From NCBI GenBank assembly GCA_902586195.1, contig CACIGF010000001.1, positions 1-64,000 on the forward strand: DNA of 64,000 nt, in the 5' to 3' direction. Below, piece after piece: positions 33,607 through 43,170 of the stretch; the first letter of the stretch is position 1; the number at the start of each line of letters is the position of its first letter. The position numbers and the translations under genes were made by a program. Below the pieces are notes generated by a model. It was not told the DNA's origin, ran no database searches, and worked only from the letters and a program-made list of their open reading frames with translations. The DNA is from an uncultured beta proteobacterium (GTDB lineage Bacteria; Pseudomonadota; Gammaproteobacteria; Burkholderiales; Burkholderiaceae_A).

Positions 33607-34847
33607 GCGGTCCTACGAGACTTACAGGGGAGATACATTTAGATGGCGCAAAAAATGCGTGTTTGCCGATATTCTGTGCATCTTTATTGTCATCAGAAGA
33701 ACTTACTGTTTCTAATGTTCCCAGGTTAGGAGATGTGCAAACGCTTTTGGCTTTGTTGCGTAATCTAGGCGTAGAAATTGAAGTTGACTTTGAGAGCAAG
33801 ACTTGTGTATTGAATGGGAGAGGGCTCAACTCTAATCTTGTATCCTATGACCTTGTTAAAACAATGCGAGCATCCATCTTAACATTAGGTCCACTGCTGG
33901 CAAGACTCGGAGAAGTAAGAGTAAGTTTGCCTGGCGGATGTGCTATAGGTCAAAGGCCTGTTGATCAGCACATTAAGGGCTTAGAAAAAATGGGGGCTGA
34001 GATCACGCTTCAAGAGGGGTACATTACCGCAAAAGCAAACAAGCTGAAAGGTGTAAGAATTGTTAACGATTTGGTAACGGTCACAGGTACTGAAAACCTG
34101 ATGATGGCTGCTTGCCTCGCTGAAGGTCATACGGTGATAGAAAATGCTGCTAGAGAACCAGAAATAGTTGACCTCGCTCGTTGTTTAATTGCTATGGGTG
34201 CTAAAATTCAGGGCGTGGGAACTGATATTATTCGCGTTGAGGGAGTGAGTCAGCTGCATGCCGCAAGCCATCAAGTTATTCCGGATCGTATTGAGGCGGG
34301 TACCTTTATTTGTGCCATTGCTGCCTGTGGGGGGAGCGTTTTTGTGAGAAATTTCGAAAGGGAAATAATGGGATTAACGTTTGAGAAGCTCCGGTCGTGT
34401 GGAGGAGAGTTCCTTGAAGTTAACGGTGGACTCAAGGTTAATTTCGCCAAGAGACCCAAGGCTGTTAGCTGTCAGACAGCTCCATATCCTGGATTCGCAA
34501 CTGACATGCAAGCTCAATTAATGGCCGTGAACGCGGTTTCTGATGGAGTTGCTCTTATTGATGAAAGTATTTTTGAAAACCGTTTTATGCATGTTTCTGA
34601 GATGCAAAGAATGGGTGCAGATATAAAGGTTAAGGGAAGAACTGCTGTTGTTCAGGGGAAAAAATGTCTATCAGCTGCGAAATTAATGGCGACTGATTTA
34701 AGAGCCTCCGCGGGACTAGTTTTGGCGGCATTGGTTGCTGACGGAGAAAGCATAGTGGATAGAATCTATCATTTAGATAGGGGTTATGTAAATATGGATG
34801 AGAAATTAGCTCAACTAGGAGCTGACGTTTTACGAATTAAAGGATGA
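33588..34847 (+). CDS. murA: UDP-N-acetylglucosamine 1-carboxyvinyltransferase
   Basis: 419 residues, the usual length. First committed step of peptidoglycan synthesis, transferring enolpyruvate to UDP-GlcNAc. K22-N23 in DGAKNACLP and the catalytic Cys118 in PGGCAIGQRPVD are intact, so fosfomycin sensitivity would be expected. The GTG start has GAGGAAG just upstream inside ibaG. Ends in an ATGA overlap with hisG. Confidence 0.97.
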   Translation: MEKFKVSGPTRLTGEIHLDGAKNACLPIFCASLLSSEELTVSNVPRLGDVQTLLALLRNLGVEIEVDFESKTCVLNGRGLNSNLVSYDLVKTMRASILTLGPLLARLGEVRVSLPGGCAIGQRPVDQHIKGLEKMGAEITLQEGYITAKANKLKGVRIVNDLVTVTGTENLMMAACLAEGHTVIENAAREPEIVDLARCLIAMGAKIQGVGTDIIRVEGVSQLHAASHQVIPDRIEAGTFICAIAACGGSVFVRNFEREIMGLTFEKLRSCGGEFLEVNGGLKVNFAKRPKAVSCQTAPYPGFATDMQAQLMAVNAVSDGVALIDESIFENRFMHVSEMQRMGADIKVKGRTAVVQGKKCLSAAKLMATDLRASAGLVLAALVADGESIVDRIYHLDRGYVNMDEKLAQLGADVLRIKG

Positions 34848-35509
34848 TTACATTTGCGCTACCGAAAGGAAGAATTTTCAAGGAGGTCTCAGAGCTTCTT
34901 CGGAAAACAGATTTTCCTGAGTTTGACTACGAGGATATTTCAAGGAATTTAGTCATTAAAACGAGCGACCCTGAAATTAGATTGCTAATTGTTCGTAGCC
35001 AGGATGTCCCGACCTATGTACATTATGGAGCAGCTGACATTGGTGTGGTTGGTTCAGATGTTTTGGACGAGTTAGACTTCGAAGATGTTTATCAACCGCT
35101 TGATTTAGGTATTGGATTATGTAAGCTTTCGGTTGCGGCTGCGGAAATCGAAATGTATAAGTCTATGCTTGCATCTGATTTACCGATAACTATCGCAACA
35201 AAGTATCCTAAGCAAACACTTGAACATTTCTGCAAGAAAGGAAAAAACGTCAATCTCGTGAAACTATATGGTTCAATTGAATTGGCACCGCTTGTAAATC
35301 TCGCTCATGCTGTTGTTGATCTTGTTTCGACGGGAAGAACTTTGAAAGCTAACGGGTTGGTCGAAGTTGAACTTATTAAGAATATCTCATCGAGATTAAT
35401 AATTAATAAAGCATCTTTGAAATTAAAAGATAATTCAATAACCGAGATTTTAGAGGGGTTGCGTTTGATTGCGGATGAGAGAGGGCGAGGAAAAACTAAT
35501 AATGATTAA
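34844..35509 (+). CDS. hisG: ATP phosphoribosyltransferase, short form
   Basis: 221 residues, the short HisG form that lacks the C-terminal regulatory domain and needs HisZ for allostery; hisZ is not in this window. It begins FALPKGRIFKE, and the PRPP loop VDLVSTGRTLKANG is intact. First histidine step. Overlaps murA by 4 bases, the typical betaproteobacterial murA-hisG junction. Confidence 0.96.
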   Translation: MITFALPKGRIFKEVSELLRKTDFPEFDYEDISRNLVIKTSDPEIRLLIVRSQDVPTYVHYGAADIGVVGSDVLDELDFEDVYQPLDLGIGLCKLSVAAAEIEMYKSMLASDLPITIATKYPKQTLEHFCKKGKNVNLVKLYGSIELAPLVNLAHAVVDLVSTGRTLKANGLVEVELIKNISSRLIINKASLKLKDNSITEILEGLRLIADERGRGKTNND

Positions 35510-36806
35510 GAAACTTAATAGCAAACAAGAGCGTTTTAAAGATGATTTTTTAAGTCTAATATCTGTCTCCGAACCAGACCAAGCAAAAATTTCACAAATT
35601 GTTAAGCAAATTATAGAGGATGTAAAATTAAATGGTGATTCTGCGGTGGCAGAATATTCCAAAAAGTTTGATGGAAATGCTTTTTCCGGTGTCAAACAAA
35701 TTTTATTAGATGATGATATGAAACAGAGAATATTGAGCGCTGGTTCAAAAGATCAAATACTCGCTATGGAAAATGCTCATGATCGAATTCGGCAATATCA
35801 CACCCATCAAAAGATGGATCCTTATTCATATACGGATTCGAATGGCTCGCATTTTTCAATGCGAGTTTTGCCGCTCGAGAGAGTGGGAATTTACGTACCT
35901 GGAGGAAAAGCTGCTTATCCTTCATCAGTGATGATGAATGCTGTTCCTGCCTCTGTTGCTGGCGTAAATGAAATTGTCATGGTAGTGCCCCCGACTAGCG
36001 GAGAGATTAACGAATTGGTTCTTGCTGCCGCGGCTATTTCAGGAGTCGATAAGATTTTTAACGTTGGTGGCGCTCAGGCAATTGCCGCATTGGCTTTTGG
36101 TACTCGAAGTATTCCGAGAGTTGACAAGATAGTTGGTCCAGGGAATGCATATGTTGCTGAGGCCAAGCGTCAGGTTTTTGGTTCAGTTGGCATCGATATG
36201 GTTGCTGGACCTTCGGAGATCCTTATTATCGCTGATGAGAGTGCAAATTCAGAATGGGTCACAATGGATTTGTTTTCTCAAGCAGAACATGACGAACTTG
36301 CCCGGGCAATTCTGATAAGCCCATCAGGTGATTTAATAGATCAGGTGGCTAAATGTATCCCAAAGATGTTACCTAAAATGTCGAGAGTTGAAATAATACG
36401 AGAATCGTTAAATCGAAATGGTGCCTTAGTAAAAGTAAAAGATATGGATGAAGCTTGTGCGCTTGCAAATCAAATAGCTCCGGAACATTTAGAATTGGCC
36501 GTTAAAAACCCTTTAGAGCTTATTTCTAAAATTAAAAACGCAGGTTCAATCTTCGCAGGTAAATTTTCATCTGAGGCATTGGGAGATTACTGTGCAGGGC
36601 CGAATCATGTCCTACCAACTTCTGGATCTGCAAGATTTTCGTCCGGCCTGAGCGTGTTTGATTTTCTGAAAAGAACAAGTGTTATAAATGTTTCAAAAGA
36701 AGGTGCAGCAGAGCTTGGCCCGATTGCTTCTACTCTAGCGAGAGGTGAGACCTTAACTGCTCATGCATTAGCAGCAGAACTTCGATTTAAAAAAGGGGAA
36801 ATTTAG
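35502..36806 (+). CDS. hisD: histidinol dehydrogenase
   Basis: 434 residues from the ATG at 35502, the family length, overlapping the hisG stop; earlier in-frame starts run deeper into hisG. Signature GPSEILIIADE and the metal-site HDELA and GAIFAGKFSSEALGDY-like region (here SIFAGKFSSEALGDY) are intact. Performs the last two oxidations of histidine synthesis. Its stop overlaps that of the inverted hisC by 4 bases. Confidence 0.97.
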   Translation: MIKKLNSKQERFKDDFLSLISVSEPDQAKISQIVKQIIEDVKLNGDSAVAEYSKKFDGNAFSGVKQILLDDDMKQRILSAGSKDQILAMENAHDRIRQYHTHQKMDPYSYTDSNGSHFSMRVLPLERVGIYVPGGKAAYPSSVMMNAVPASVAGVNEIVMVVPPTSGEINELVLAAAAISGVDKIFNVGGAQAIAALAFGTRSIPRVDKIVGPGNAYVAEAKRQVFGSVGIDMVAGPSEILIIADESANSEWVTMDLFSQAEHDELARAILISPSGDLIDQVAKCIPKMLPKMSRVEIIRESLNRNGALVKVKDMDEACALANQIAPEHLELAVKNPLELISKIKNAGSIFAGKFSSEALGDYCAGPNHVLPTSGSARFSSGLSVFDFLKRTSVINVSKEGAAELGPIASTLARGETLTAHALAAELRFKKGEI

Positions 36807-37897
36807 TTTGCACCCGAGATCTTTTGTTTGAGGACAGATAAAAGCACGTCGCAATCTTCCCGTTTTCCTATTGTTATCCTTAGCCAATTCGACACTCTAG
36901 TTTCCGGGAAGTGTCTGACTAAAATCTTGTTTTTAAACAAGTGGTCTCTCAAAGTATCTGCTTTTAGCCTAGGATGAGTAATTAGAACAAAGTTGGCAGA
37001 AGAGGGCAAAACTCGAAATCCAATTTTCTCTAATTCTTGTGTAAAATACGATCTAGTTTTGACTATAGTGGCAATATTATTCTCAAACCACAAATCATCT
37101 TTTGTAGCAGATATTGCTGCTAAAGTGGCTAATGTATCAACAGGATAAGAGTTAAAACTATTTTTTACAGCCTTGAGGCCGTCAATTAGAGGTTTTGAAC
37201 CAAAACAAAATCCAACTCTTAATCCCGCCATACCTCTAGATTTTGAGAATGTTTGAACGATAAGTATATTTGGATAATTATTGATTAGGTAAACACAAGA
37301 ATCTTTGCTAAAGTCCGCATACGCCTCATCAATGATAATTAATTTATCAGGATTTTCTTTTACAAATCGATCGATTACATCAATGGACAGAGCAATTCCT
37401 GTGATGGCATTGGGGTTTGGAAAAATTACGGATTTTGAATCAGGGGTGATGCTGGTTAGATCTAGACTAAAATCTTTTTTTAACTGAAATGTTGAAAACG
37501 GAATTTTAAATAACTTTGCAATTGAGGGGTAAAAACTATAGGTCAATTCTGGGAACGACAAACATCCTCTGCCAGCAAAAAAGGCCAAGAAGCAAAGAGA
37601 CAAAACTTCGTCAGAGCCATTTCCAACAAAAATTTGATCGCTCTTTGTTGCAAATTTTTTTGCTATTACTTCTCTGAGGGAGTCTGATTCTGACTCAGGA
37701 TATAGTCTTAGCAGAGCTTCTGAATTTTCCAAAAACTTAACAATTGTTTCCTTTACGCAGGGGGAGGGTCCGAATGGGTTCTCATTAGTGTTAAGTTTTA
37801 AATATTCACTATCATTAATTTGTTTGCCCGGAACATATGGCTCCAGTGTGTTAAGATTTGGATTTAAAAATTTGTGTTTATCGTTTTTTATTGTCAT
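36803..37897 (-). CDS. hisC: histidinol-phosphate aminotransferase (inverted in the operon)
   Basis: 364-residue class II aminotransferase. N-terminal YVPGKQ and [15 protein letters not shown]-site DEAYADF, and the Schiff-base lysine segment [15 protein letters not shown] are intact, so it looks functional. It occupies the normal hisC slot between hisD and hisB but lies on the opposite strand. It converges with hisD (4-base overlap) and diverges from hisB (26-base spacer). It therefore needs its own promoter, which must lie within or beside hisB. Confidence 0.95.
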   Translation of the reverse strand: MTIKNDKHKFLNPNLNTLEPYVPGKQINDSEYLKLNTNENPFGPSPCVKETIVKFLENSEALLRLYPESESDSLREVIAKKFATKSDQIFVGNGSDEVLSLCFLAFFAGRGCLSFPELTYSFYPSIAKLFKIPFSTFQLKKDFSLDLTSITPDSKSVIFPNPNAITGIALSIDVIDRFVKENPDKLIIIDEAYADFSKDSCVYLINNYPNILIVQTFSKSRGMAGLRVGFCFGSKPLIDGLKAVKNSFNSYPVDTLATLAAISATKDDLWFENNIATIVKTRSYFTQELEKIGFRVLPSSANFVLITHPRLKADTLRDHLFKNKILVRHFPETRVSNWLRITIGKREDCDVLLSVLKQKISGAN

Positions 37898-37923
37898 CGC
37901 CCTATATTACTATAAGAGGTTAT

Positions 37924-38517
37924 ATGCGAAGCGCTAAGGTTGAAAGAAACACTGGGGAAACAGCAATTCAGGTTCAGTTGGCTCTGGATGATGTTTCACA
38001 AGGAAGCTTTAAGACAGGACTTCCATTTTTTGATCACATGCTCGATCAGATAAGCAGGCACGGAAAATTTTTTTTACATGTCGATGCCGAAGGGGATTTG
38101 CTAGTTGATCCACACCATACCGTAGAAGACGTTGGAATAACCATTGGTCAGGCAATAAATAAAGCTCTAGGCAATAAGGTTGGTATTAAACGGTTTGGCA
38201 GTGCATACGCTCCTCTCGATGAGGCGTTATCTAGGGTTGTTGTTGATATTTCTGGTCGACCTGGCCTGCATTTCCGTTGTCAATGGAGACGGCAAATAGT
38301 AGGTGATTTCGACCTTGATCTGATAAAAGAATTTTTTCAAGGTTTTGTCAATCACGCTGGAATTACGTTACACATGGAGAATTTCTACGGTGATAATGCT
38401 CATCATCAATGCGAGAGCCTTTTCAAATGTTTTGCATTAGCGCTTAGACAAGCTGTAGATCTTAGTCATTTTGGGAGTAGCGAAAAATCGGTCCCATCGA
38501 CTAAAGGAGTTCTTTGA
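37924..38517 (+). CDS. hisB: imidazoleglycerol-phosphate dehydratase
   Basis: 197 residues from the ATG at 37924, supported by AGAGG upstream; earlier in-frame codons overlap hisC. Monofunctional IGPD without the phosphatase domain of E. coli HisB. Metal-binding histidines in [36 protein letters not shown] are intact. The downstream his genes now depend on a promoter in or near the 26-base hisC-hisB gap, or on readthrough across hisC. Confidence 0.96.
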   Translation: MRSAKVERNTGETAIQVQLALDDVSQGSFKTGLPFFDHMLDQISRHGKFFLHVDAEGDLLVDPHHTVEDVGITIGQAINKALGNKVGIKRFGSAYAPLDEALSRVVVDISGRPGLHFRCQWRRQIVGDFDLDLIKEFFQGFVNHAGITLHMENFYGDNAHHQCESLFKCFALALRQAVDLSHFGSSEKSVPSTKGVL

Positions 38518-39155
38518 GAATTGAACAATCCATGATAGCTGTAGTTAATATTGGAGTAGGAAATTTAACAAGTGTGATGCTAGCCTTTAATAGGGCTTGC
38601 CCGGAAGTTGACGTACGTATTGCCTCAGAGAGGAAAACTTTACGTGATGCATCCAGGGTGGTATTTCCAGGTCAGGGGTCCATGAGAGATTGTATTGAAA
38701 GATTAAACTCTCTAGACATGGTTGATGAGTTGAGACGCTGTTTGGTGACGAAGCCATTTCTTGGTATTTGTTTGGGAAAACAAATATTATTTGACTACTC
38801 GGAAGAGGGTGGGAGTCAAGGATTGGGTTTTTTTCCTGGAAAAGTGAAGCGCTTTAAGGAAAAAAATGCTGTGAAAATTCCTCATATGGGTTGGAATACC
38901 GTGCGAATTAAGAGAAACCATCCTGTTTTTCGCGGAATTTTAAAAAGTAAGGGAGAAAAACCGTATTTCTACTTTGTTCATAGTTTTTTTTCAAAGCCTG
39001 ACGATAACCGCTTAGTATTGGGTAAGACGATGCATGGAGAGGTATTTACTAGTGTTATTTCCAGAGAGAATATTTTTGCGACCCAGTTTCATCCGGAAAA
39101 GAGTTCTGAAAACGGTATAATGCTTTTGAAGAATTTTGCAGGTTGGAATCCATAA
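38514..39155 (+). CDS. hisH: imidazole glycerol phosphate synthase, glutaminase subunit
   Basis: 213 residues from a TTG in a TTGA overlap with hisB, favoured by AAGGAG five bases upstream; an ATG at 38532 is the alternative. A class I glutamine amidotransferase: nucleophile Cys in FLGICLGKQ, His-Glu in TQFHPEKS. Supplies ammonia to HisF. The usual oxyanion GVGN and FPGQGSM segments are present. 33 bases before hisA. Confidence 0.94.
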   Translation: MRIEQSMIAVVNIGVGNLTSVMLAFNRACPEVDVRIASERKTLRDASRVVFPGQGSMRDCIERLNSLDMVDELRRCLVTKPFLGICLGKQILFDYSEEGGSQGLGFFPGKVKRFKEKNAVKIPHMGWNTVRIKRNHPVFRGILKSKGEKPYFYFVHSFFSKPDDNRLVLGKTMHGEVFTSVISRENIFATQFHPEKSSENGIMLLKNFAGWNP

Positions 39156-39188
39156 CGTGTGACTTTGAAATTTGAGGGGGCTTGAAAG

Positions 39189-39944
39189 GTGGCTTTTTGT
39201 GCAATCCCTGCTATAGACATAACAAAAGGGTCCTGCGTAAGGCTTAAGCAGGGTCTAATGAATGATTCTACTGTATATTCCGAAAATCCAGTTCAGGTAG
39301 CTAGGCGGTGGGTTAATGAGAAAGCAACTAGAATTCATCTGGTTGATTTAGACGGCGCTTTTTCTGGGAATCAAGAAAACACTGCTGTTATACAACGGAT
39401 ACTTCGAGAGTTTGGAGAGAAAATTTCATTTCAAGTTGGCGGTGGCATCCGTGATATCGAGACAGTTGAAAGACTAATTAATATCGGAGCGACTTACGTC
39501 GTGATAGGAACAGCAGCAGTAAATGATCCAGTTTTTTTGGAAAGGGTTTGTTCTAAATTTTCAAATAAAATTATCGTGGCTTTAGATGCAAGAGACGGTA
39601 AAATCGCCACGCATGGTTGGTCCGAAACAACTAAATTAGACGTTGTTGATTTTGCTAAATCACTCCAAAAACTAAACATTCGAAACATTTTATACACTGA
39701 TATAGGTCGGGATGGAATGCAAGTAGGGATTAATGTTAGTTCTACGCTGAGGTTAGCTGAGGCTGTGAATATTCCTATTATTGCCTCTGGTGGATTATCC
39801 TCTGCTAAAGAGATTGAAAAACTAGCTGAGTTCTATGATGGAGGCATCAGTGGTGTTATCTTAGGGAAAGCTCTTTATGAAGGCAATATTTGTCTTAAAA
39901 ATGTAATTGAAACCCTTAATAGAAAGTTTGATACAAAATGTTGA
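39189..39944 (+). CDS. hisA: ProFAR isomerase
   Basis: 251-residue (beta/alpha)8 barrel. The catalytic Asp in [10 protein letters not shown] near residue 9 and the second Asp in [11 protein letters not shown] are intact, with the phosphate loops GGGIRD and ASGGLSS. GTG start with a loosely placed G-rich stretch upstream. Overlaps hisF by 7 bases. Confidence 0.96.
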   Translation: MAFCAIPAIDITKGSCVRLKQGLMNDSTVYSENPVQVARRWVNEKATRIHLVDLDGAFSGNQENTAVIQRILREFGEKISFQVGGGIRDIETVERLINIGATYVVIGTAAVNDPVFLERVCSKFSNKIIVALDARDGKIATHGWSETTKLDVVDFAKSLQKLNIRNILYTDIGRDGMQVGINVSSTLRLAEAVNIPIIASGGLSSAKEIEKLAEFYDGGISGVILGKALYEGNICLKNVIETLNRKFDTKC

Positions 39945-40702
39945 CTAAAAGAATCATACCTTGCCTAGACATTGATGCAGGTAGAGTTGTGAAAGGGGTA
40001 AATTTTGTCAACATTATTGACGCGGGGGATCCAGTTGAAGTAGCAAAAGGTTATTCTGCCCAGGGAGCTGATGAAATTGCATTTTTAGACATTACGGCGA
40101 CTAAGCAGCGGAGAGGAACTTTGTCAGAAGTTGTTTCAAAGGTTGCGGAGCAGGTTTTTGTGCCCCTTACGGTTGGGGGAGGTATTCGGTCTATCGAAGA
40201 CGTGTCAACTATGTTGCTAGCTGGGGCCGATAAAGTAAGCATTAATTCAGCAGCAGTTACTGAACCCGGCTTAGTAACTGAATGTTCAAACAAATTTGGC
40301 TCGCAATGCATTGTCGTGGCTATTGATGCGAAAAAGAGAGTAGGAAGAGAAGGTTGGGAAATATTTACCCATGGGGGTATACAGCCAACAGGTATTGATG
40401 CAATTGAGTGGGCTAAAAAAATGAAAATTCTAGGGGCTGGGGAATTGTTAGTCACAAGTATGGACAGAGATGGAACAAAAAAAGGTTTTGATATACAGTT
40501 GACTAGTTCTATTTCCGAGGCTGTTGATATACCAGTTATTGCGTCAGGCGGGGTTGGTAATCTCGAGCATCTTCAAGAAGGACTAATTGAGGGGAAAGCT
40601 GATGCTGTGCTAGCAGCATCCATTTTCCACTTTGGTACTTATTCTATTTATGAAGCGAAACAATTTTTAAAGAGAAAAGGTGTTAATGTCAGATTTTGTT
40701 GA
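39938..40702 (+). CDS. hisF: imidazole glycerol phosphate synthase, cyclase subunit
   Basis: 254-residue barrel homologous to HisA. The catalytic D11 ([16 protein letters not shown]) and the later VAIDAKK aspartate are in place, with GGGIRS and ASGGVGN phosphate sites. Works with HisH to form IGP and AICAR. Overlaps hisA by 7 and hisI by 17-23 bases depending on the hisI start. Confidence 0.97.
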   Translation: MLTKRIIPCLDIDAGRVVKGVNFVNIIDAGDPVEVAKGYSAQGADEIAFLDITATKQRRGTLSEVVSKVAEQVFVPLTVGGGIRSIEDVSTMLLAGADKVSINSAAVTEPGLVTECSNKFGSQCIVVAIDAKKRVGREGWEIFTHGGIQPTGIDAIEWAKKMKILGAGELLVTSMDRDGTKKGFDIQLTSSISEAVDIPVIASGGVGNLEHLQEGLIEGKADAVLAASIFHFGTYSIYEAKQFLKRKGVNVRFC

Positions 40703-41063
40703 ATTAGTTCGGTTTAACTCGTCAGGCCTGGTTCCCTCCATCGCACAAGATTTTAAGTCAAAAAAAGTACTTATGCTTGCGTGGATGTCGAAGGAATCTC
40801 TTTTAAAAACTTTGGAGACAGGTTCCGCGGTTTATTTTTCAAGATCTAGGAACTGTCTTTGGAACAAGGGTGAGACCTCAGGGCAATATCAAATCGTAAA
40901 AGATATATTTTTGGATTGCGATAATGACGCATTGTTACTTTTTGTAGAGCAAAAAAAAGGGATTGCTTGTCATACCGGTAGACCGAGTTGTTTCTTTAGA
41001 AAGTTGAGTAAGCATGGTTGGGAAACTACTGAAGTTGATAAGGTTATTAGGGGCGAGGAATGA
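40686..41063 (+). CDS. hisI: phosphoribosyl-AMP cyclohydrolase
   Basis: 125 residues from the ATG at 40686 (AAAGG upstream); a GTG at 40680 adds two residues. Metal-binding cluster: [10 protein letters not shown] and the C-terminal [10 protein letters not shown], with [15 protein letters not shown] in the middle. Monofunctional, separate from hisE, as in other betaproteobacteria. ATGA overlap with hisE. Confidence 0.96.
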   Translation: MSDFVELVRFNSSGLVPSIAQDFKSKKVLMLAWMSKESLLKTLETGSAVYFSRSRNCLWNKGETSGQYQIVKDIFLDCDNDALLLFVEQKKGIACHTGRPSCFFRKLSKHGWETTEVDKVIRGEE

Positions 41064-41392
41064 TTGAGGAAAATGGGTTAAGTAGAACAATTAAAGTAAT
41101 ACAAAGTAGGAAAGCTGATGATAAATCAAAATCATATGTAGCGTCTTTATTACAGGGAGGTGAGGAGCGAATACTAAAAAAATTAACAGAAGAAACTACA
41201 GAATTAATTCTTGCTGTAAACTCTCGGCAAAAATCGGAAATGGTCCATGAGGCGGCAGATTTATTGTTTCATTATCTTGTACTTCTTGAGAAGGTTAATA
41301 TAAGCTTAGAAGTGGTTATAGATGAATTGCTTTCTAGGGAGGGTGTTTCTGGATTTCAAGAAAAACGAGAGAGAAAAGAGAAAAAATCGTAA
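41060..41392 (+). CDS. hisE: phosphoribosyl-ATP pyrophosphatase
   Basis: 110-residue all-helical MazG-like hydrolase: [14 protein letters not shown] and [14 protein letters not shown] carry the metal-binding Glu and Asp residues. Second step of histidine synthesis. The C-terminus is unusually charged ([10 protein letters not shown]). Last gene of the his run; a 346-base gap follows before tatA. Confidence 0.95.
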   Translation: MIEENGLSRTIKVIQSRKADDKSKSYVASLLQGGEERILKKLTEETTELILAVNSRQKSEMVHEAADLLFHYLVLLEKVNISLEVVIDELLSREGVSGFQEKRERKEKKS

Positions 41393-41738
41393 TTTCTTAA
41401 ATAACAGAAACATGCGCAAAAAAAGTTGTTTTTTGTTAGTGAGGAGACCGCCGGTTTATGATTTAAATTCTGACGGACGCGGGGTTTAATTTGATGATTC
41501 GAAAAGGCTTGGTAGTTTTTCGACTTTCATTGCAAGCGTTGGCGTACCTTTGGTTTAAGGATAATTGCTGGGGTGACGTCTCTTGAGATGGAGAGCCCCA
41601 AATGCATTTTGATCAATTTTAATTTTGTTTGGAGTTAGGTTTGAAAGGTAATTCTATTAATGTCGCTATTTAGGAGAAAATTTTTCCTGATTGGGGTATT
41701 GGTTTTTAGACCTATAAAAGGAAGGGTGCAAATTTATT
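41393..41738. other. gap between hisE and tatA with tiny open frames
   Basis: 346 bases. Three tiny plus-strand frames are visible: 41412-41489 (25 codons), 41494-41586 (30 codons, MIRKGLVVFRLSLQALAYL at the start) and one beginning at an ATG near 41660 that runs into tatA. None has a recognised product. In many betaproteobacteria a HIT-family hydrolase gene and a small membrane-protein gene lie here; no trace of a HIT His-triad could be found. The stretch should hold the tat promoter. Confidence 0.45.
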
Positions 41739-41978
41739 ATGGGAACATTTAGCATATGGCACTGGTTGATTGTACTGTTAGTCATTATTCTTGTTTTTGG
41801 AACAAAAAAGCTTAAGAACCTTGGTTCTGATTTGGGTGGTGCGGTAAGAGGATTTAAGGATGGGCTAAAGGAGGGAAATAAGGAAGAGAGCTTTTCTTCA
41901 ATAGAAAGTAATGAGACTAAAGATTTATCGGAATCTGAAACTTTCACGGTCCAGGCAAAAGAGAAAAACAAGGAATAA
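41739..41978 (+). CDS. tatA: Sec-independent translocase component TatA
   Basis: 79 residues: one N-terminal membrane helix ([18 protein letters not shown]), the conserved FG-KL hinge, an amphipathic helix ([19 protein letters not shown]) and an acidic tail. TatA rings form the pore that exports folded twin-arginine substrates. AAGGAAGG lies upstream of the ATG. The Rieske protein petA 2.8 kb away is a likely client. Confidence 0.96.
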   Translation: MGTFSIWHWLIVLLVIILVFGTKKLKNLGSDLGGAVRGFKDGLKEGNKEESFSSIESNETKDLSESETFTVQAKEKNKE

Positions 41979-41996
41979 GGATTTTTTGGGGCTCGG

Positions 41997-42428
41997 GTGC
42001 TTGACGTTGGTTTTTTCGAAATAATTATAGTAGCTCTGGCGTGCCTACTTATAGTGGGACCGGAGAGATTGCCTGTAGTTTTCAAGACGCTTGGGATACT
42101 TGCTGGAAGAGCTCAAAATTATGTTTCCAAAGTCAAGTCGGACGTAGAAAAAGAATTGAATTTCTCCGAATACGAGGCTACAAAAGATGAGTTAAAAGAT
42201 TTTGGCAAAAAATATGGAGAAGAATTACTTTCCTTAGAAAACGAGATTCATGATTTGAGCTCATCGATTGAGGGTCCAAGCGAATCTTTGAGTGAAGAAA
42301 AGATAATTCGCTTTCATATCAACTCCCCAAGGCTATCTTGGAGGGAAGAAAACTTTCAATTAAAAATAAGGGAAAGAGTAAGAGCCAGAATTAGGCTCAG
42401 GTGTCCTAAAAAGTCTTTCAGCCCATGA
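41997..42428 (+). CDS. tatB: Sec-independent translocase component TatB
   Basis: 143 residues from GTG. N-terminal FFEIIIVALACLLIVGPERLP is the TatB signature (Glu in the membrane helix and GPERLP hinge), followed by a long amphipathic helix and a basic C-terminus (RERVRARIRLR). Forms the substrate receptor with TatC. Overlaps tatC by 4 bases (ATGA). Confidence 0.95.
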   Translation: MLDVGFFEIIIVALACLLIVGPERLPVVFKTLGILAGRAQNYVSKVKSDVEKELNFSEYEATKDELKDFGKKYGEELLSLENEIHDLSSSIEGPSESLSEEKIIRFHINSPRLSWREENFQLKIRERVRARIRLRCPKKSFSP

Positions 42429-43165
42429 GTACAGATCAGAAAAAAAATGAAACCTATGTATCACACCTTGTTGAGCTTCGAGACAGAGTATTGCGGTCTA
42501 TCCTCGTGCTTTTTTTGTGCTTTTTAGGTTTAGTCAGCTGGGCTCCGGATATTTATAACATTTTTGCAGATCCTCTGATTTCTGCCTTGCCGCCTGGCGT
42601 TAGTATGATAGCCACGGACGTCGTGGCTCCTTTTTTTGTGCCGATTAAGGTGACGTTCTTCGTAGCATTTATTATCTCTTTGCCTTTTATTTTGTGGCAG
42701 ATATGGTCTTTTGTTGAACCTGCACTTTATTCTGAGGAGAAAAAGCTTGCGCTTCCCGTAGTGCTTAGTAGCTTTTTACTATTTCTGGCGGGGATGGCTT
42801 TTGCTTATTTTGTAGTGTTTCCAGCTGCATTCACTTTCATCATCGCTTTTTCCCCATCCGAAGTAGAGATAGCGACTGATATAGACAAGTATTTTTCTTT
42901 TGTTATGTCATTATTTTTAATTTTTGGCTTGTCATTCGAGACACCAGTGGTACAAATGCTTCTTGTAAGACTGGATTTCGTTTCGTTGGAAAAAATGGTG
43001 GTTTTTAGGCCGTATTTCATTGTTTTAGCGTTTGTGATTGCAGCCATTGTTACTCCACCTGATGTTGTTTCTCAATTGATGCTAGCCTTGCCACTTTGTA
43101 TGCTTTTTGAATTGGGAATTTTTTTATCTAAATCTATCGCCCTTAAGAGTAAAAAGACTAATTAG
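42425..43165 (+). CDS. tatC: Sec-independent translocase component TatC
   Basis: 246 residues with six membrane segments (about 20-40, 72-95, 108-135, 155-178, 193-210, 213-235). Conserved N-terminal SHLVELRDRVLRS and the FVEPALYSEEKK loop that reads the twin-arginine motif are intact. Its stop is 5 bases from the convergent htrA-type gene. Confidence 0.96.
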   Translation: MSTDQKKNETYVSHLVELRDRVLRSILVLFLCFLGLVSWAPDIYNIFADPLISALPPGVSMIATDVVAPFFVPIKVTFFVAFIISLPFILWQIWSFVEPALYSEEKKLALPVVLSSFLLFLAGMAFAYFVVFPAAFTFIIAFSPSEVEIATDIDKYFSFVMSLFLIFGLSFETPVVQMLLVRLDFVSLEKMVVFRPYFIVLAFVIAAIVTPPDVVSQLMLALPLCMLFELGIFLSKSIALKSKKTN

Positions 43166-43170
43166 TGACG

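Noticed and set aside
41393-41738. HIT-family gene remnant between hisE and tatA
   Set aside because: No His-x-His-x-His-like coding pattern or long open frame; only tiny frames without support.
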